DNA from: JANQQZ01 sp039187315
GTDB lineage: Bacteria > Planctomycetota > Phycisphaerae > Phycisphaerales > UBA1924
DNA length: 25,770 nt
Assembly: GCA_039187315.1 (NCBI GenBank)
Contig: JBCCZQ010000047.1
Coordinates: 1 to 25,770, forward strand
Direction of reading: 5' to 3'
This document shows positions 1-6,936 of this stretch, one piece after another. The notes beneath the pieces are model-generated. The model saw only the letters and a program-made list of their open reading frames with translations, had not been told where the DNA came from and did not search any database. The position numbers and the translations under genes are program-made. Positions within the stretch are counted from its first letter, which is position 1. Each line of letters begins with the position of its first letter.

Positions 1-596
1 CCGTCAGCGACGCGGACAGAGCCAAAGCCGATGAGCTCCTGCGCGACGCGGGCATCGGCGACGCGCCGTTCGCTGTCATCAATCCTGGCGGGAACAACCC
101 GGCCAAGCGCTGGCCAGCGGACCGGTTCGCGGAACTCGCACACTGGCTGCGGGATCAGCGTGGCCTGCGTGTGCTGGTCAACGGCTCGCCCACAGAGGCG
201 GACCTGACCGGCCCGATCGCATCGGCATCGGGCGCCGCAGACCTGCCAAGCCTCGGCGGCACGCTCGGCGGGCTCAAGGCGCTCATCCGCAGGGCGACGG
301 CGCTGATCACCAACGATACAGGGCCGCGGCACTTCGCTGCAGCGCTCGGCACGCCCGCGGTTACGATGTTCGGCCCTACCGATCACCGATGGACCACCAT
401 CCCTACCAGGCCAGAAGGTCCCGAAGCAATCCTCGTTGCCGATCCAACGCTGCCTGCTTCCGAATCGGCCAATGACCACGCCGAGCGGTGCCGGGTGGAC
501 CGGATCACAACCGAGCGGGTCCGGGAAGCAGTGAACGCCGTGCTGCGCGGGCCGGGTCCAGACACGGGGCTTCCGCACGATCCAGCCGAAGCTTGA
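1..596 (+). CDS. Glycosyltransferase family 9 (heptosyltransferase-like), 3' part
   Basis: The reading frame is open from base 3 to the TGA at 594-596, giving 197 residues; the 5' end lies outside the window. GT9 enzymes such as the heptosyltransferases WaaC and WaaF move ADP-heptose onto the lipopolysaccharide core at the inner face of the cytoplasmic membrane. Two family motifs are visible: 'INPGGNNPAKRWP' at the start of the C-terminal Rossmann lobe, and 'NDTGPRHFAAALGTP' followed by 'MFGPTD', the sugar-nucleotide binding region. The fold ends about 50 residues after that, so the C-terminus looks intact. The exact sugar and acceptor cannot be told from this part. The stop codon overlaps the -35 box of the tRNA promoter downstream. 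This gene lies outside the mobile element and is chromosomal backbone. Confidence 0.9.
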   Translation, partial: VSDADRAKADELLRDAGIGDAPFAVINPGGNNPAKRWPADRFAELAHWLRDQRGLRVLVNGSPTEADLTGPIASASGAADLPSLGGTLGGLKALIRRATALITNDTGPRHFAAALGTPAVTMFGPTDHRWTTIPTRPEGPEAILVADPTLPASESANDHAERCRVDRITTERVREAVNAVLRGPGPDTGLPHDPAEA

Positions 597-620
597 CCGG
601 CCGACGGCCGACCTTACTAT
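593..620 (+). promoter_or_regulatory. Promoter of tRNA-Ala(GGC)
   Basis: TTGACC (593-598) and TACTAT (615-620) are separated by 16 bp, a close match to a sigma-70 type promoter. Transcription would begin near 627, about 50 nt before the tRNA. The -35 box uses the TGA stop of the upstream glycosyltransferase gene. Confidence 0.6.
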
Positions 621-676
621 GACTGCTGGCACGGGGCCTGCCGGCACTGGCTGGTGGGCCCGGCCGACATATCGCA

Positions 677-749
677 GGGGACGTAGCTCAGTTGGTAGAG
701 CGCTTCCATGGCATGGAAGAGGTCGTCAGTTCGATCCTGATCGTCTCCA
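677..749 (+). tRNA. tRNA-Ala (anticodon GGC), intact, integration target
   Basis: A complete 73-nt cloverleaf can be folded by eye. The acceptor stem is GGGGACG with CGTCTCC (one G-T pair), the D-arm is GCTC/GAGC, the anticodon stem CTTCC/GGAAG encloses the loop ATGGCAT (708-714) with anticodon GGC, and the T-arm is GTCAG-TTCGATC-CTGAT. The discriminator is A749, and CCA is not encoded. GGC reads GCC alanine codons. The 3' half, from the first base of the anticodon loop, is repeated exactly at 17082-17123, so this gene is the attachment site of the island that follows it. Confidence 0.95.
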
Positions 750-817
750 CTTCCGCAAGTACCGCCGAACGCTTGTTTTAGCGTACCCGTCCAACGGAGG
801 GCGGTGCGGCCCGAAGG
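708..817 (+). repeat. Left attachment repeat (attL) plus integrase leader
   Basis: These 110 bp are identical to 17082-17191. The first 42 bp are the tRNA 3' half, which is the likely att core. The identity starts exactly at the first base of the anticodon loop, as expected if strand exchange happens there. The remaining 68 bp are the leader of the integrase gene, identical because both integrase copies come from related elements. Confidence 0.9.
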
Positions 818-825
818 TCTGCTCA

Positions 826-843
826 ATCCGGTAGATACCGGAT
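826..843 (+). repeat. Inverted repeat in the integrase leader
   Basis: ATCCGGTA and TACCGGAT form an 8-bp perfect inverted repeat around a 2-base centre, 22 bp before the integrase ATG. The second copy at 17200-17217 keeps seven of the eight pairs. It could be an operator for integrase control or a hairpin ending the tRNA transcript; there is no T-run after it, so an operator is somewhat more likely. Confidence 0.45.
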
Positions 844-865
844 TTCAGACACGGGTAGCACCGCC

Positions 866-1972
866 ATGGCCAACAACTCGACCAGGATTCGCATCCCTAA
901 GTACCGGCTGCATAAGCCTTCCGGTCAGGCCGTTGTCACGATCACTGGCCGAGACTTCTACCTAGGCCCCCACGGCACACAGACCAGCAAAGACCACTAC
1001 GACCGGCTGGTCGCTGAGTGGCTCGCCGCCGGGCGCACCTCGCTCCAGTCCGCCGAATCCAAGACCGTCGACGAGCTGGTGCTTGCCTACTGGCAGCACG
1101 CCGAATCCTACTACCGCGCAGTCACCTTGCACAGCCTCAGGCAGGCCCTGCGAGGCTTCCGCCGGCTCTACGGCGACACCCCGGCCGCCGAGATCGGGCC
1201 GCTCGCTCTGAAGACCTTCCGGCAGGTCATGGTCGAGCGGGGCCTCGCCCGGGTCTCGATCAACAAGTACGTCGGCTGGATTCGAGGCATGGTGCGATGG
1301 GCCGTCGAAGAGGAACTGATCCCGGCGGATCGGTACCACGCGGTAAGCGCCGTCAGGAACCTCCGGGCCAATCGGTCCGAGGCGAAAGAGTCCGATCCGA
1401 TCACCCCGGTCCCGCAAAAGCACATCGATGGAGCACTGGAGCACGCGCATGCGCCGATAGGCGACATGATCCGAGTTCAACTCCTCACCGGCATGCGCCC
1501 GGGTGAACTCTGCGGTATGACTCCGAGGGATATTGACGCGACGATCGCCCCGTGGATCTACACGCCCCGCCGACACAAGAACGAGCACCACGGAAAAACG
1601 CGGTCGATCCCCATCGGACCCCGCGCACAGTCGATCCTCGAGCAGCATCTCCACGCCAGACTCGACGAAGCCCTCTTCCGGCCGGTGGTCCGCAGAGGCT
1701 CCGGCACAATCGAGGCGTCGCTCACACGCCAAGCCGCAGCTGGGTACACCACGGCCGGCTACCGACGCGCCATCAATCGGGCATGCGAGCTGGCGGAGGT
1801 GCCAAGCTGGAGCCCAAATCGGCTCCGGCACAACCGCGCGACAGAGGTGAGGCGGCAGTTTGGGATCGATGGAGCCGGTGCGGTGCTCGGACACAGTCGG
1901 CTTGAAACAACTCAGATCTACGCCGAACGCAGCAATGAGATCGCGAGCCGCATCGCGAGGCTCTCGGGATGA
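866..1972 (+). CDS. Tyrosine recombinase / phage-type integrase (planctomycete family)
   Basis: This 368-residue protein catalyses site-specific insertion and excision of the island at the tRNA. The N-terminal part (about 1-60) has the signature 'RIPKYRLHKPSGQAVV' seen in planctomycete integrases. A SAM-like core-binding domain follows at about 65-165 and the catalytic domain at about 180-368. Active-site residues are R211 (in 'TGMRPGEL'), K244, R321 in 'NRLRHNRATE', H343 in 'LGHS' and the nucleophile Y352 in 'TTQIYAE'. The first His of the usual HxLRH box is Asn (N318). The ATG at 866 lies 22 bp after an inverted repeat and has no clear Shine-Dalgarno. It sits directly beside the attL repeat. 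All five other catalytic positions are present, so it is probably active. Confidence 0.93.
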   Translation: MANNSTRIRIPKYRLHKPSGQAVVTITGRDFYLGPHGTQTSKDHYDRLVAEWLAAGRTSLQSAESKTVDELVLAYWQHAESYYRAVTLHSLRQALRGFRRLYGDTPAAEIGPLALKTFRQVMVERGLARVSINKYVGWIRGMVRWAVEEELIPADRYHAVSAVRNLRANRSEAKESDPITPVPQKHIDGALEHAHAPIGDMIRVQLLTGMRPGELCGMTPRDIDATIAPWIYTPRRHKNEHHGKTRSIPIGPRAQSILEQHLHARLDEALFRPVVRRGSGTIEASLTRQAAAGYTTAGYRRAINRACELAEVPSWSPNRLRHNRATEVRRQFGIDGAGAVLGHSRLETTQIYAERSNEIASRIARLSG

Positions 1973-2043
1973 CGCCTCCTCTGTGAAAAATGCCGCACTG
2001 CTGGTGCTCGGCGGCCAGACAGGGGCTCCCTCGGCGTTCAGCT

Positions 2044-2080
2044 ACCCGGGTGTCTCCCGCCGGACGAACCGGGTTACAGT
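2044..2080 (+). promoter_or_regulatory. Putative promoter/operator of the TPR kinase gene
   Basis: A TACAGT hexamer (2075-2080) lies 7 nt before the ATG at 2088, with no Shine-Dalgarno between, compatible with a leaderless or near-leaderless transcript. Just upstream is a 6-bp inverted repeat, ACCCGG (2044-2049) and CCGGGT (2069-2074), which would span the -35 to -10 region and could bind a regulator or end the integrase transcript. The -35 match is poor. Confidence 0.3.
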
Positions 2081-2087
2081 GCGTCCC

Positions 2088-5000
2088 ATGGCCGACGCAC
2101 CGCACCACAATCTGCCGACAGAGAGTATTGGGCCCGGCAACGCGAGCGGCGGATCGCCACCGGGAGAGCCACCAAGCGGCGGCATGGGTCACATGCCCGG
2201 CGACTGGGTCGGTCCGTACAGGCTCCTGGAGATCATCGGGGAGGGCGGCTTCGGCGTGGTGTATCTCGCCGAGCGCCGTGAGCCCATGGTCCAGCGGGTC
2301 GCCCTGAAAGTCATCAAGCCCGGCATGGACTCCAAGAGCGTCATCGCACGTTTCGAGCAGGAGCGGCAGGCGCTCGCGGTCATGGACCACCCCAACGTCG
2401 CAAAAGTCCTCGACGGCGGCGTGACCTCCGGGGGCCGGCCGTACTTCGTCATGGAGTACGTCAAGGGCGAGCCTATCACAGCATACAGCGACCGCCAGCG
2501 GCTCACGATCAAGCAGCGGCTCGCGCTCTTCGCGTCCGTGTGCGATGCCGTGCAACACGCGCACATGAAGGGCATCATCCACCGAGACCTCAAGCCATCC
2601 AACATCCTCATCGCTCCCGCCGAAGAAGGCCACACGCCCATCGTCAAGGTGATCGACTTCGGTGTCGCCAAGGCCATCAGCCACACGCTGACGGAGAAAA
2701 CGATCTTCACCGAGCGGGGCCAGCTCATCGGCACGCCCGAGTACATGAGCCCCGAGCAGGCGGAGATGGGCGCGACCGACATCGACACCCGCACCGATGT
2801 GTACGCGCTGGGCGTGCTGCTGTACGAAATGCTCTCGGGCACGCTGCCGTTCGATCCGACGACCCTCCGCGCCGCCGGTTTCGCCGAGATCCAGCGCATC
2901 ATCCGCGAAGAAGAGGCCCCGCGACCAAGCACACGGCTCAGCACCGCCGATGATGAGACCGGCGCAACGATCGCCAAGGCACGCCAGGCGGACCGGGAGA
3001 AGATCGCCTCCGAACTCCGCCGCGAGCTGGAGCTGATCCCGCTCAAGGCGCTCCGCAAGGACCGCACGCGCCGGTACGCGAGCGCCGAGGCACTCGGGGA
3101 GGACGTGCGCCGGTATCTCGAGGGCCAGCCGCTGGAGGCGGCTCCGGAGAGCCGCGGCTACCTGCTGAAGAAGTTCGTCAGCCGCAACCGCGGGCAGGTG
3201 GCGGCGGCGGGGGCGGTGTTCGCCGCACTGGTGCTGGGCTTGGCGGGGACGGCATGGCAGGCGCAGCAGGCGAGCCGCGAGGCGGCCCGGGCCGACGAGC
3301 GCGCCGTCGCCGCCGAGGCCGCCGAGCAGGCCGCCGAGGCCGCCCGCGACGCCGAGAAGGAGCGAGCCGACCAGCTCAAGAAGGTCTCTGACTTCCAGGC
3401 CCAGATGCTGGCCCAGATCGACACCACGAAGGCGGGCCTGGACCTGATGGCCGACGTGCGCGATCGCTTCGAAGCCGCGCTGGAGCCGGCGGGCGTGCCG
3501 GAGGCGGAGCGGACAGCACGCGTGGACGCGCTCCGCCAGGAACTCGTCCGCGTCAACGCCACCGACGCCGCCGCGGCGATGATCGACCGCACGATCTTGC
3601 GGCCCGCGATCAGGACCATCGACGAGCGGTTCAAGGACGACCCCGCGACGGACGCGAGCCTGCGCCAGGCGCTCGCAAACCTCTACCACACGATGGGCCT
3701 GTACGAAGCGGCGTTCCCGCTGCAGGAATCGGCCCTCGCCACCCGCCGCCGGGTGCTGGGGGAAGAGCACCCGGACACGCTGATCAGCATCAATAATATG
3801 GGCTTCCTGCTCCAGTCCCAGGGCGAACTCGATCAGGCCGAGCCGTACCTTCGCGAGGCTCTGGAGCAGCGCCGCCGCGTGCTGGGGGAGGAGCACACGG
3901 ACACGCTGACCAGCATCAACAACATGGGCAGCCTGCTCTGGGCTCAGGGCAAGCTCGATCAGGCCAAGCCGTACCTCCGCGAGTCGCTGGAGAAGCTCCG
4001 CCGCGTGCTGGGGGAAGAGCACCCGCACACGCTCAGCAGCATCGGCAACATGGGCTTACTGCTCCAGGCTCAGGGCAAGCTCGATCAGGCCCAGCCCTAC
4101 TACCGCGAGGCGCTGGAGAAGAGCCGCCGTGTGCTGGGGGAGGAGCACCCCAGCACGCTGATCAGCATCAGCAACATGGGCCTCCTGCTCAACGCTCAGG
4201 GCAAGCTCGAACAGTCCGAGCCGTACTACCGCGAGGCTCTGGAGAAGAGCCGCCGCGTGCTGGGGGAGGAGCACCCGGACACGCTGATTAGTATCAACAA
4301 CCTGGGCGCCCTGCTCAAGGCCCAGGGCAAGCTCGCCGAGGCCGAGCCGTACTTTCGCGAGTCGCTGGAGAAGCACCGCCGCGTGCTGGGGGAGGAGCAC
4401 CCCAGCACGCTGAACAGCATCAACAACATGGGCAGCCTGCTCCAGGACCAGGGCAAGCTCGCCGAAGCTGAGCCGCATCTCCGCGAGGCGCTGGAGAAGC
4501 TCCGCCGTGTGCTAGGGGAGGAGAACCCGGACACGCTCAGCAGCATCAACAACATGGGCTTACTGCTCGGGGCCCAGGGCAAGCTCGATCAGGCCGAGCC
4601 GTACTACCGCGAGGCGCTGGAGATCCGCCGCCGCGTGCTGGGGAAGGAGCACCCCAGCACGCTGACCAGCATCAGCAACATGGGCAGCCTGCTCTGGACT
4701 CAGGGCAAACTCGATCAGGCCGAGCCGTACTACCGCGAGGCGCTGGAAATCCGCCGCCGCGTGCTGGGGGAGGAGCATCCGCACACGCTGATTAGCATCG
4801 GCAACATGGGATTACTGCTCCAGGCTCAGGGCGAGCTTGACCAAGCCGAGCCGTACTACCGCGAATCGCTGGAGAAGCACCGCCGCGTGCTGGGGGAGGA
4901 GCATCCGCACACGCTGATCAGCATCCACAGCATGGGCGGACTGCTCAAGGCCCAGGGCAAGCTGGACCAAGCCGAGCCGTACTACCGCGAATCGCTGGAG

Positions 5001-5450
5001 AAGCACCGCCGCGTGCTGGGAGAGGAGCACCCGGGCACGCTGATCAGCATCGGCAGCATGGGCGGCCTGCTGCGCGAGCAGGGGAAGCACCGGGAGGCGA
5101 TCGACCTGCTCACGCCCGCCGAGCCCGCGGCCCGCCGGGCCTTCAACGGCGGCAACGCGCATCGGCTGGCCGGGTTGCTGATCCACCTAGGCCGGGCCCG
5201 CGTCGGGCTCGGCTACGAGGCGGAGCGCTTCACGCTCGCGGAGGCAAACCTGCTCGAAGCCCACGCGATCTTCGTCCAGGCCCGCGGCCCGACGCACCCG
5301 GGCACGCTCGGCTGCGTGCGGGGGCTGGTGGACCTGCACACCGCGTGGCACGCACACGAGCCGGATGAGGGCTACGACGCGAAGGCCGACCAGTGGCGTG
5401 CGAAGCTGCCGCCCGCAACGGAAGCGGAGCCCCCGAAGAGGACGCCCTGA
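2088..5450 (+). CDS. Membrane-anchored Ser/Thr protein kinase with C-terminal TPR array
   Basis: This 1120-residue Hanks-type kinase phosphorylates Ser/Thr on unknown targets. The kinase domain (about 43-345) has the glycine loop 'GEGGFGVV' (51-58), the ATP-binding lysine in 'ALKVIK' (K74), 'HRDLKPSN' (165-172), 'DFG' (190-192) and 'GTPEYMSPEQ'. One membrane helix follows at about 370-391, then an Ala/Glu-rich coiled coil (about 393-440). From 553 on there are 11 nearly identical 42-residue kinesin-light-chain-type TPRs and one diverged unit; these bind protein partners, and in this topology they would face the periplasm. I chose the ATG at 2088 because earlier in-frame starts overlap the integrase and encode nothing kinase-like. 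Such kinases are abundant in planctomycetes. Here it lies inside a mobile island between integrase and restriction genes, so a role in sensing or defence is possible but unproven. Confidence 0.92.
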   Translation: MADAPHHNLPTESIGPGNASGGSPPGEPPSGGMGHMPGDWVGPYRLLEIIGEGGFGVVYLAERREPMVQRVALKVIKPGMDSKSVIARFEQERQALAVMDHPNVAKVLDGGVTSGGRPYFVMEYVKGEPITAYSDRQRLTIKQRLALFASVCDAVQHAHMKGIIHRDLKPSNILIAPAEEGHTPIVKVIDFGVAKAISHTLTEKTIFTERGQLIGTPEYMSPEQAEMGATDIDTRTDVYALGVLLYEMLSGTLPFDPTTLRAAGFAEIQRIIREEEAPRPSTRLSTADDETGATIAKARQADREKIASELRRELELIPLKALRKDRTRRYASAEALGEDVRRYLEGQPLEAAPESRGYLLKKFVSRNRGQVAAAGAVFAALVLGLAGTAWQAQQASREAARADERAVAAEAAEQAAEAARDAEKERADQLKKVSDFQAQMLAQIDTTKAGLDLMADVRDRFEAALEPAGVPEAERTARVDALRQELVRVNATDAAAAMIDRTILRPAIRTIDERFKDDPATDASLRQALANLYHTMGLYEAAFPLQESALATRRRVLGEEHPDTLISINNMGFLLQSQGELDQAEPYLREALEQRRRVLGEEHTDTLTSINNMGSLLWAQGKLDQAKPYLRESLEKLRRVLGEEHPHTLSSIGNMGLLLQAQGKLDQAQPYYREALEKSRRVLGEEHPSTLISISNMGLLLNAQGKLEQSEPYYREALEKSRRVLGEEHPDTLISINNLGALLKAQGKLAEAEPYFRESLEKHRRVLGEEHPSTLNSINNMGSLLQDQGKLAEAEPHLREALEKLRRVLGEENPDTLSSINNMGLLLGAQGKLDQAEPYYREALEIRRRVLGKEHPSTLTSISNMGSLLWTQGKLDQAEPYYREALEIRRRVLGEEHPHTLISIGNMGLLLQAQGELDQAEPYYRESLEKHRRVLGEEHPHTLISIHSMGGLLKAQGKLDQAEPYYRESLEKHRRVLGEEHPGTLISIGSMGGLLREQGKHREAIDLLTPAEPAARRAFNGGNAHRLAGLLIHLGRARVGLGYEAERFTLAEANLLEAHAIFVQARGPTHPGTLGCVRGLVDLHTAWHAHEPDEGYDAKADQWRAKLPPATEAEPPKRTP
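3744..5129 (+). repeat. 11 tandem 126-bp repeats coding TPR units
   Basis: Eleven in-frame 126-bp units each encode the pattern xRRVLGEEHPxTLxSIxNMG followed by LLxxQGKLDQAEPYYREALE. Differences cluster at a few positions (Q/K/I/H/L/S at unit ends; D/H/S/G/T before TL). The near-identity at DNA level points to recent expansion or homogenisation, and copy number can be expected to vary between strains. A twelfth, degenerate unit follows from 5130. Confidence 0.9.
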
Positions 5451-5756
5451 CGCCGATCGGCGCATCGGGTCGGACGATCGTTCGGGACGGATCAGATTGA
5501 CAGGCTGATGGCTGCAGTCCAGTGCTCAATCGGCTCGCCATGACGTGCGCAGTCGTGGTGCTGAGGATCGCCTGTTTACCCCACGGCCCGTCAACCCGAG
5601 ACTACGAGAGTTCAAGAGGACGTCGACGCACCTGGGACCTGACCGTCCTTCCCCTGAACCCAGTTCACGCCAAGCGATAGTTTCCGGTCTAGAAGATCAA
5701 GACTAACAAGGGTGATGGTCTCAGCAGAACACGCACCAACTAGGCAAATGGAACTG
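5451..5756. other. Intergenic gap between convergent genes
   Basis: There is no convincing gene in these 306 bp. Two short palindromes lie just after the kinase stop: CGCCGATCGGCG (5451-5462, perfect) and CGGACGATCGTTCG (5471-5484, one mismatch). Neither has a loop or T-run typical of a terminator. GC content falls toward 5690-5780. Confidence 0.5.
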
Positions 5757-6530
5757 CTAACCATCATATTTAAGGAAGTAAGCCATTCCATGTTCGGAGG
5801 ACATCAACCAGCGCGGCCCGGGGCGTTTCCAATGATCTGGCCAGATCTCCCACAACATCGGCCGATTGGGTAGGAGCCGGAGGCCATCACGCCAATCTTT
5901 AATCTTCAATAGCGCCCGCAGCTCGTCGTGCGCGAGTAGAAAGATCCCAGTAGTTTGATCATCCTCGCCACCATCAAAATTGACTTGCTCATGCCAGAGT
6001 TCGAGTGCAGGTCGCCCGCACCTCAGGCAACTCGTGATCTCCGCTGTAAAGTGGCTGCCATCTTGAAAAGTGTGCAGAGTTGGACCACAACGTAATGCCC
6101 GAATGGCTGTTCCTGCTTCAGACTCGCAGTCGCAAGCCTCAGAGATTTCCTGCTCACGAACTGATTTAAACTTTCCACAGACCTGATTCCCAATTCGTAG
6201 CCCGTCAGCGGAGACTCGGATGTGAACCGGATCACCCACAGGGCGTTTCGGCAACCGACCGATGTCTCGCCGCGCGATGCTGTAGATTTCCTTCCAAGGT
6301 TCCCCAGAGGCAACGACCTCGATCTCTAGTTCACCTGCAGAGACACCCAAGACACGCCCATCGAACTTGAGCCGAACCACTTCAGCAGGACCAAGCTCCT
6401 CGAGTGCCCTCGACCATTCCGCGAGCATGGCCCAAGCGAATCGTCGACCCACAGAGCATGATGGATCTGGGTCCGGATGTACCAGCACAAGGTCTGGCGC
6501 GAGAGCACGACACAGGTCCGGTAGAAGCAC
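5757..6530 (-). CDS. Hypothetical protein, downstream half of a possibly interrupted gene
   Basis: I do not recognise this 257-residue product. It contains an acidic, beta-rich middle ('VRLKFDGRVLGVSAGELEIEV') and two cysteine pairs, 'CDCE' and 'CLRCGRP' (about residues 166-170), that could bind metal; the C-terminus is Trp-rich. The only usable start in frame is GTG at 6530, without a good ribosome binding site. The frame stays open, with protein-like codons, for 20 codons upstream of that GTG up to a TGA at 6591-6593, which is the stop of the neighbouring ORF in the same frame. It may therefore be the second half of one gene broken by a nonsense mutation. It points away from hsdR and converges with the kinase gene. 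Confidence 0.5.
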   Translation of the reverse strand: MLLPDLCRALAPDLVLVHPDPDPSCSVGRRFAWAMLAEWSRALEELGPAEVVRLKFDGRVLGVSAGELEIEVVASGEPWKEIYSIARRDIGRLPKRPVGDPVHIRVSADGLRIGNQVCGKFKSVREQEISEACDCESEAGTAIRALRCGPTLHTFQDGSHFTAEITSCLRCGRPALELWHEQVNFDGGEDDQTTGIFLLAHDELRALLKIKDWRDGLRLLPNRPMLWEIWPDHWKRPGPRWLMSSEHGMAYFLKYDG

Positions 6531-6570
6531 AGGCGCGTCGGTGAGACCTACCTGAAACCAGTCAGGCCAT

Positions 6571-6590
6571 GCCGAGTCAGGTAGCTCGGC
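6571..6590 (-). repeat. Inverted repeat immediately after an in-frame TGA
   Basis: GCCGAG (6571-6576) and CTCGGC (6585-6590) form a perfect 6-bp stem with an 8-nt loop. In the minus-strand transcript the hairpin starts at the base right after the TGA at 6593-6591. It has no U-run, so it is a weak terminator candidate, and its short stem does not fit a bacterial SECIS element. Confidence 0.4.
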
Positions 6591-6875
6591 TCAAGTCTGG
6601 TGACGGAGATGAAGGGCTAGCGAGGCAGGCACTTCTGCTGCTATCTCGACCGCGGCATGCAGCTGGATATCAATCTGCACGATTGAGCGGCCAGCGGTAC
6701 AGACTCCGCTGATTACCACAGCCCGAACCATCTGCGGTGTGATGCACTCCGTGGCCCGCAGATCGATACCGGCTATTCGACCTTTGCAGGTTGGCTCACT
6801 CCAGTCATCAAGACAGGAAAAGCCGAGTTCAGTGAGGACATCCATCGTCCGCACCTTGCCGCTTTCCGTCGACAT
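6591..6875 (-). CDS. Hypothetical protein, upstream half of a possibly interrupted gene
   Basis: A 94-residue ORF that I do not recognise. I chose the ATG at 6875 over the one at 6902 because GGAGGG lies about 6 nt before it, a good Shine-Dalgarno. The product has four cysteines (in 'FSCLDDW', 'PTCKG', 'ATECI', 'SGVCT') and predicted beta strands. It ends at a TGA after 'LRHQT', and the same frame then continues without another stop into the 5757-6530 ORF. Joined, the two would make a protein of about 370 residues. It is transcribed divergently from hsdR, with only 61 bp between the start codons. Confidence 0.5.
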   Translation of the reverse strand: MSTESGKVRTMDVLTELGFSCLDDWSEPTCKGRIAGIDLRATECITPQMVRAVVISGVCTAGRSIVQIDIQLHAAVEIAAEVPASLALHLRHQT

Positions 6876-6919
6876 TCCACCCTCCAAACAGCGTGTTCGC
6901 ACTCAACCGCTCACATCTC

Positions 6920-6930
6920 TATCCTAATAC
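6920..6930 (+). promoter_or_regulatory. Putative -10 region of the hsd operon
   Basis: Overlapping hexamers TATCCT (6920-6925) and TAATAC (6925-6930) lie 6-11 nt before the hsdR ATG. There is no Shine-Dalgarno and only 61 bp separate hsdR from the divergent gene, so the hsd promoter must lie here. The exact hexamer and the -35 box are uncertain. Confidence 0.3.
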
Positions 6931-6936
6931 GAACGA

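Noticed and set aside
1773..4028. Long minus-strand open frame opposite the kinase gene
   Set aside because: It mirrors the GC-rich kinase and TPR repeats. The plus frame has full kinase motifs, and the minus frame shows only repetitive Leu/Arg/Ala/His-rich sequence.
3744..5129. Regular repeat array that could be mistaken for CRISPR or a satellite
   Set aside because: The units are 126 bp, in frame, with no unique spacers, and encode TPRs.
6571..6593. TGA plus following hairpin as a selenocysteine site
   Set aside because: The stem is only 6 bp with the loop 6 nt from the TGA, which does not fit bacterial SECIS elements. No redox Cys motif surrounds it and no selenium genes are in view.
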